A stretch of DNA of 57,861 nucleotides from CBCPMX01 sp965120355 (GTDB lineage Bacteria; Bacillota; Clostridia; Oscillospirales; Oscillospiraceae): NCBI GenBank assembly GCA_965120355.1, contig CBCPMX010000154.1:1-57861 (forward strand). The letters run 5' to 3'. The notes under the pieces are model-generated. The model worked only from the letters and a program-made list of their open reading frames with translations, was not told the DNA's origin and made no database searches. Below are positions 54,949-57,861 of this stretch, piece after piece. Made by a program: the position numbers and the translations under genes. Each line of letters starts with the position of its first letter. The stretch's first letter is position 1.

Positions 54949-55542
54949 ATGTTTATCTATCAAAAAAAGCTGCAATACCCGATCAAAATCAAAAACCCAG
55001 ATCCCAAACTGGCAGCCGTTGTGATCAGCCAATATGGCGGACCTGACGGCGAACTGGGCGCCTCTCTGCGTTATTTGAGCCAGCGGTTTTCCATGCCGTA
55101 TCCGGAGCTGAAGGCTCTGCTGACCGACATCGGCACCGAAGAATTGGGCCATTTGGAGATGGTGGGTACGATTGTCCATCAACTGACTCGTAATCTCAGC
55201 GACAGTCAGATCCAGGACAGCGCTTTTGCGCCCTATTTCGTGGATCACACCACCGGTGTCTATCCCACCGCTGCTTCCGGATTCCCCAATTCGGCGGCCT
55301 CCATTGCCGTCAAAGGCGATCCCATCGCGGATCTGACGGAGGATTTGGCTGCGGAACAGAAGGCCCGGGTGACCTACGATAACATTCTGCGCCTATCTGA
55401 CGACCCCGATGTCAACGACGGCATCAAGTTTTTGCGGGAACGGGAGATCGTCCACTTCCAACGCTTTGGAGAAGCCATCCAGCTTCTGCGGGAGAAGCTG
55501 GACCAAAAAAATGTGTACTTTATGAATCCCAGCCTGCGCTGA
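54949..55542 (+). CDS. cotJC: Spore coat protein CotJC, manganese catalase family
   Basis: A 197-residue di-manganese catalase-like protein of the spore coat. Typical start FIYQKKLQYPIKI; di-metal ligands come from a four-helix bundle: GGPDGELGASLRYL (Glu), TEELGHLEMVGTIVHQL (Glu and His) and the second half LAAEQKARVTYDNIL (Glu) and REREIVHFQRFGE (Glu, His). It may remove peroxide during coat cross-linking. It is the end of the cotJ operon and is followed by a GC-rich hairpin. Confidence 0.94.
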   Translation: MFIYQKKLQYPIKIKNPDPKLAAVVISQYGGPDGELGASLRYLSQRFSMPYPELKALLTDIGTEELGHLEMVGTIVHQLTRNLSDSQIQDSAFAPYFVDHTTGVYPTAASGFPNSAASIAVKGDPIADLTEDLAAEQKARVTYDNILRLSDDPDVNDGIKFLREREIVHFQRFGEAIQLLREKLDQKNVYFMNPSLR

Positions 55543-55554
55543 ATCCAGCAGAAG

Positions 55555-55588
55555 GCAAGGGCGGACGGCCAATGCCGCCCGCCCTTGC
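55555..55588 (+). terminator. Hairpin ending the cotJ operon
   Basis: GCAAGGGCGG-CGG pairs with CCG-CCGCCCTTGC-type arm; strong stem, short T content after it. Confidence 0.65.
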
Positions 55589-55663
55589 TACAGTCTGATC
55601 AAAAATTGGCTGCGCCATTTTCCCCTCCCCAGCGTGGATTTTCGGAAGTTTCGGGTAATCCGG

Positions 55664-56308
55664 TTAATGCAGCAGTCCCTCTACCGTGGAGATGTCTTGC
55701 TCGCACCGCCCAATGGCCTGAATCGCTGCCGCAATTCCCCGCGCCATATCTTCCAGATTCATGGCCGGTGCAGGGACAGTGCGGCGCACTACCTGGCTCA
55801 TGGCAAAGGGTACATGGAGGAACCCGCCGCGCACACCGGGATAGTACATTTCCAGAGTATACAATACGCCGTACATCAGATGATTGCATACAAAGGTGCC
55901 GGCGCTGTTGGACACGCTGGCCGGCAAGCCCGCCTCCCGGATGGCCTCCGCCATGGCCTTGACAGGCAGTGTGGAAAAATAGGCCGGCGCGCCGTCCGGA
56001 TAGATGGCCTGATCAATGGGTTGGTTACCCTCGTTGTCAGCAATCGCGGCGTCGTCCAGATTAATGGCCACGCGCTCCAGCGTCAGGCCATACCGCCCAC
56101 CAGCCTGCCCGATACATAGCACTGCATCGGGCAGCTCCTGTTCAATTGCCGACGCAACCGCTGCAATGGATTTCCGGAACACAGTGGGCACTGTCCGTTT
56201 CACGACACAGATTTGCCCCAACTGATCCGGTACCAGCCGGACAGCCTCCTGCGCCGGATTGATCGTCTCGCCGCCGAAAGGGTCAAATGCAGTGAGCAAA
56301 AGTTTCAT
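55664..56308 (-). CDS. pcp: Pyroglutamyl-peptidase I
   Basis: A 214-residue cytoplasmic cysteine peptidase (C15) removing N-terminal pyroglutamate from peptides. It starts KLLLTAFDPFGGETINPAQEAV; the catalytic Glu is in GLTLERVAINL, the Cys in AGTFVCNHLMYGVLY and the His in GGFLHVPF. Length is within the family range (200-220). ATG 56308 has AAAGGAG at eight bases; the longer frame begins 20 codons earlier in the promoter. It adds to the peptide-salvage set of this window (M20, M42). Confidence 0.95.
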   Translation of the reverse strand: MKLLLTAFDPFGGETINPAQEAVRLVPDQLGQICVVKRTVPTVFRKSIAAVASAIEQELPDAVLCIGQAGGRYGLTLERVAINLDDAAIADNEGNQPIDQAIYPDGAPAYFSTLPVKAMAEAIREAGLPASVSNSAGTFVCNHLMYGVLYTLEMYYPGVRGGFLHVPFAMSQVVRRTVPAPAMNLEDMARGIAAAIQAIGRCEQDISTVEGLLH

Positions 56309-56339
56309 ACGCAGTTCTCCTTTTCCGCTGTGTGCCAAC

Positions 56340-56368
56340 AGTATAGCACACGGGCCGCCAAAAGTCAC
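56340..56368 (-). promoter_or_regulatory. Sigma-A promoter of pcp
   Basis: Minus strand GTGACT (56363-56368), 17 bp, TATACT (56340-56345). Confidence 0.5.
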
Positions 56369-56439
56369 GGTAAGCGCGCACTCTGCGGCGCGAACATGAA
56401 TAATTTTGTTTCTATTTTATGAACAACCGGATTTTTCTC

Positions 56440-56468
56440 TTTTCAGAATATCGAAAACGTGCTATACT
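56440..56468 (+). promoter_or_regulatory. Sigma-A promoter of the membrane protein gene
   Basis: TTTTCA (56440-56445), 17 bp, TATACT (56463-56468), then 31 bases to the start codon. Confidence 0.55.
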
Positions 56469-56499
56469 GGTACTAAATATCTCGAAAGGATGGCGAATT

Positions 56500-57060
56500 A
56501 TGGCGGCCCCCAAAGATCCCAATATGATGACCAGCCCAATGTTCAGTTTTGTCCGTGCCCATTGGTATGTGAGCATCAAGGTCGTTGCACTCTATTTTGT
56601 CCTGTATCTGGTGACGTTCACCTTCACCTCGGGAGCAGGAATCCAAATCTTTTTGTCCGTTGTCACCATGCTGGCCTGGGTCTTTTTCGACTATTCAGAT
56701 ATCTACACCAAGGCCATGCGGGATGTAAACATTGTCAAATACGGCTATATCGAATATGACAAATACCGCGGCCTCAAATCCGGCCTGTTGGCTCAAATTC
56801 CCGGTCTTGTGCTGGTATTTCTGATCTGGCTGACCCGCAGTGCGGTAACCTACAACGATGTGTTCCGCATGGCATATTTTGTGCTGTATGCGCCGCTGGT
56901 ATATCCCATCGCGTTTCTGGAGGATGTGAGTTTTCTGGCTTTGCTGCTTCCGCTTGTGGTGGTTCCGATCACCTCTTATTTCGGCTATGTCTGCGGCTAC
57001 AAGGGACTTGCCAGCGGAACCATGAACCGGCTGATCTATCGAGGCAGAAAAAAACGGTGA
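56500..57060 (+). CDS. Multi-pass membrane protein of unknown function
   Basis: A 186-residue protein with four or five hydrophobic helices: SIKVVALYFVLYLVTFTF, IFLSVVTMLAWVFF, GLLAQIPGLVLVFLIW, MAYFVLYAPLVYPIAFL and FLALLLPLVVVPITSYFGY, ending in a strongly basic tail YRGRKKR. Between helices two and three is a conserved-looking DYSDIYTKAMRDVN loop. I recognise no family. ATG 56500 follows AAAGGATGG; the frame opens 27 codons upstream inside the promoter region. It precedes cwlD by 45 bases, separated by a hairpin. Confidence 0.75.
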   Translation: MAAPKDPNMMTSPMFSFVRAHWYVSIKVVALYFVLYLVTFTFTSGAGIQIFLSVVTMLAWVFFDYSDIYTKAMRDVNIVKYGYIEYDKYRGLKSGLLAQIPGLVLVFLIWLTRSAVTYNDVFRMAYFVLYAPLVYPIAFLEDVSFLALLLPLVVVPITSYFGYVCGYKGLASGTMNRLIYRGRKKR

Positions 57061-57068
57061 TTCTTTGG

Positions 57069-57102
57069 ACAACACCTCCATAAGCATGTATGGGGGTGTT
57101 GT
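57069..57102 (+). promoter_or_regulatory. Hairpin that hides the ribosome site of cwlD
   Basis: ACAACACC-T-CCATA (57069-57082) pairs with TATGG-G-GGTGTTGT (57089-57102). The 3' arm contains GGGGG, the only ribosome-binding site for the ATG at 57106. It could be terminator, attenuator or translation block for read-through transcripts. Confidence 0.55.
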
Positions 57103-57105
57103 TTC

Positions 57106-57846
57106 ATGCATACGGTAAAAAAATATGGCAAGCAGTATTACCTGTACATTTTGTTGATCGCAGGCGCTGCGGCAGTTGTGGCCATCACGGCTTTCCGCTG
57201 GCAGGAGAGTAGAACGGTCATGGCTCAAACCGGCCAATCCGCCTGTATTGTCCTCGACGCCGGTCACGGCGGCGAGGACGGCGGCACATCATCCGCAACC
57301 GGGGTGCTGGAAAGCGGCCTGAATCTGGAGATTGTGCTGCGGCTGGAACAGCTGTTTGCGTTGTTTGGACAGGAAACCGTGATGACGCGAGACGGCGATT
57401 ATGCCATTTACGACAGCGGATGTCAGACACTATCCGAAAAGAAAGTCTCAGATCTGAAAAATCGCGTGGCGCTGGTCAATGAAACGCCGGGCGCGATTTT
57501 ACTCAGCATCCATCAAAATTATTACGGACAGTCGCAATACAGCGGCGCACAGATTTTTTATGGCGCTGAAGGGAACAGCCAAGCCATTGCAGAAGCATTA
57601 CAGGCCCAGTTTGCCACTGCGCTGCAATCCGGCCAGAATCGGACAGCCAAAGCCGTGGAAAACAATGTCTACCTCATGAATCATGTCAATTGTACGGCTG
57701 TTTTGATTGAGTGCGGCTTTCTGTCGAATCTCGCAGAAAGTCAGAAACTCCAGGACAGCGGGTATCAAAAACAAATGAGCGCTGTGATCGCCTGTACGGT
57801 TCTTCAACAGCTTGCACAGGAAGGGAAGGAACCCAGTGAAGTCTAA
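57106..57846 (+). CDS. cwlD: N-acetylmuramoyl-L-alanine amidase, CwlD-like
   Basis: A 246-residue exported amidase (Amidase_3). A signal anchor (YLYILLIAGAAAVVAITAF, residues about 9-28) is followed by the zinc amidase domain: His in VLDAGHGGEDGG, Glu in LESGLNLEIV, His in LLSIHQNYY and the catalytic Glu in LIECGFLSN. CwlD helps make muramic-lactam in the spore cortex, and the short domain without extra wall-binding repeats matches it. The start is inside a hairpin-regulated leader. A general amidase is possible, but sporulation neighbours and size favour CwlD. Confidence 0.85.
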   Translation: MHTVKKYGKQYYLYILLIAGAAAVVAITAFRWQESRTVMAQTGQSACIVLDAGHGGEDGGTSSATGVLESGLNLEIVLRLEQLFALFGQETVMTRDGDYAIYDSGCQTLSEKKVSDLKNRVALVNETPGAILLSIHQNYYGQSQYSGAQIFYGAEGNSQAIAEALQAQFATALQSGQNRTAKAVENNVYLMNHVNCTAVLIECGFLSNLAESQKLQDSGYQKQMSAVIACTVLQQLAQEGKEPSEV

Positions 57847-57861
57847 AACCATCTATTACTG
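57836..57861 (+). CDS. Start of a next gene, truncated by window end
   Basis: A GTG at 57836 overlaps the end of cwlD and is preceded by GGAAGGGAAGGA, a good ribosome site; the frame reads MKSKTIYY to the edge. Too short to identify. Confidence 0.4.

Noticed and set aside
1..57861. CRISPR array, prophage, insertion sequence or tRNA gene
   Set aside because: No regularly spaced repeats, transposase or integrase reading frame, or tRNA arm patterns were seen by eye; a tRNA or CRISPR scan would settle it.

Overview
The window is a continuous stretch of chromosome from an endospore-forming, low-oxygen Firmicute. The gene content (spoVM, CotJ coat proteins, CwlD-type amidase, SpoVB-like flippase, CarD regulator, CdaA/CdaR, RemA, a DUF3343/cysteine desulfurase pair), GC-rich codon use and frequent TTG/GTG starts fit a gut Clostridia of the Oscillospiraceae type. 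That placement is an inference from gene content; no 16S gene is present. I see no prophage, insertion sequence, CRISPR array or tRNA gene.

Layout. 1-2.6 kb: end of an XRE regulator overlapping an ABC exporter. 2.8-7.2 kb: a beta-helix protein and a cytoplasmic BMP-domain protein with a ParB-like N-terminus (both minus strand) flanking a CarD-family gene. 7.4-10.8 kb: a MoxR/DUF58/DUF4129 membrane operon (minus). 11.1-16.9 kb: serine dehydratase diverging from two M20 peptidases (PepT, PepV-like), then an orphan solute-binding lipoprotein. 17-22.5 kb: SpoVB-like flippase, an aminoglycoside-nucleotidyltransferase-like gene, a TSCPD protein, a YbaK deacylase, an Fe-alcohol dehydrogenase and RNase P RNA. 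22.6-30.3 kb: a GNAT gene, then a tight operon of murD, three consecutive M42 aminopeptidases, a methionine gamma-lyase-family gene, ispD and ispF. 30.4-32.7 kb: a crotonase (minus), then DUF3343 and a class V aminotransferase. 32.8-37.4 kb: cdaA-cdaR followed by rseC-like, DUF5685, DnaJ-like and membrane genes. 37.5-51.3 kb: a long housekeeping run yicC-remA-gmk-rpoZ-priA-def-fmt-(S66 peptidase)-rsmB-rlmN-stp-prkC-rsgA-thiN. 51.4-57.9 kb: a small membrane peptide and spoVM, an exonuclease, an NTF2-like gene broken by an amber codon, a nitroreductase, a CotJA-CotJB fusion with CotJC, pyroglutamyl peptidase, a membrane protein and cwlD.

The genes fall into clear themes: peptide salvage (two M20 peptidases, three M42 peptidases, Pcp), envelope synthesis and signalling (MurD, CdaA/CdaR, Stp/PrkC, S66 peptidase, flippase, CwlD), translation and rRNA maturation (Def, Fmt, RsmB, RlmN, RsgA, RNase P, YbaK), and sporulation (SpoVM, CotJ, CwlD, SpoVB-like). 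Sigma-A promoters with 17-bp spacing can be read in front of many units, and three candidate sigma-E-type promoters precede the sporulation genes. The most notable items are a 23-codon spoVM and a 50-codon membrane peptide too short for usual gene calling, an in-frame UAG in the NTF2-like gene, the CotJA-CotJB fusion, and unexplained structured leaders upstream of cdaA, yicC and priA. I do not see a wholly new defence or biosynthetic system.
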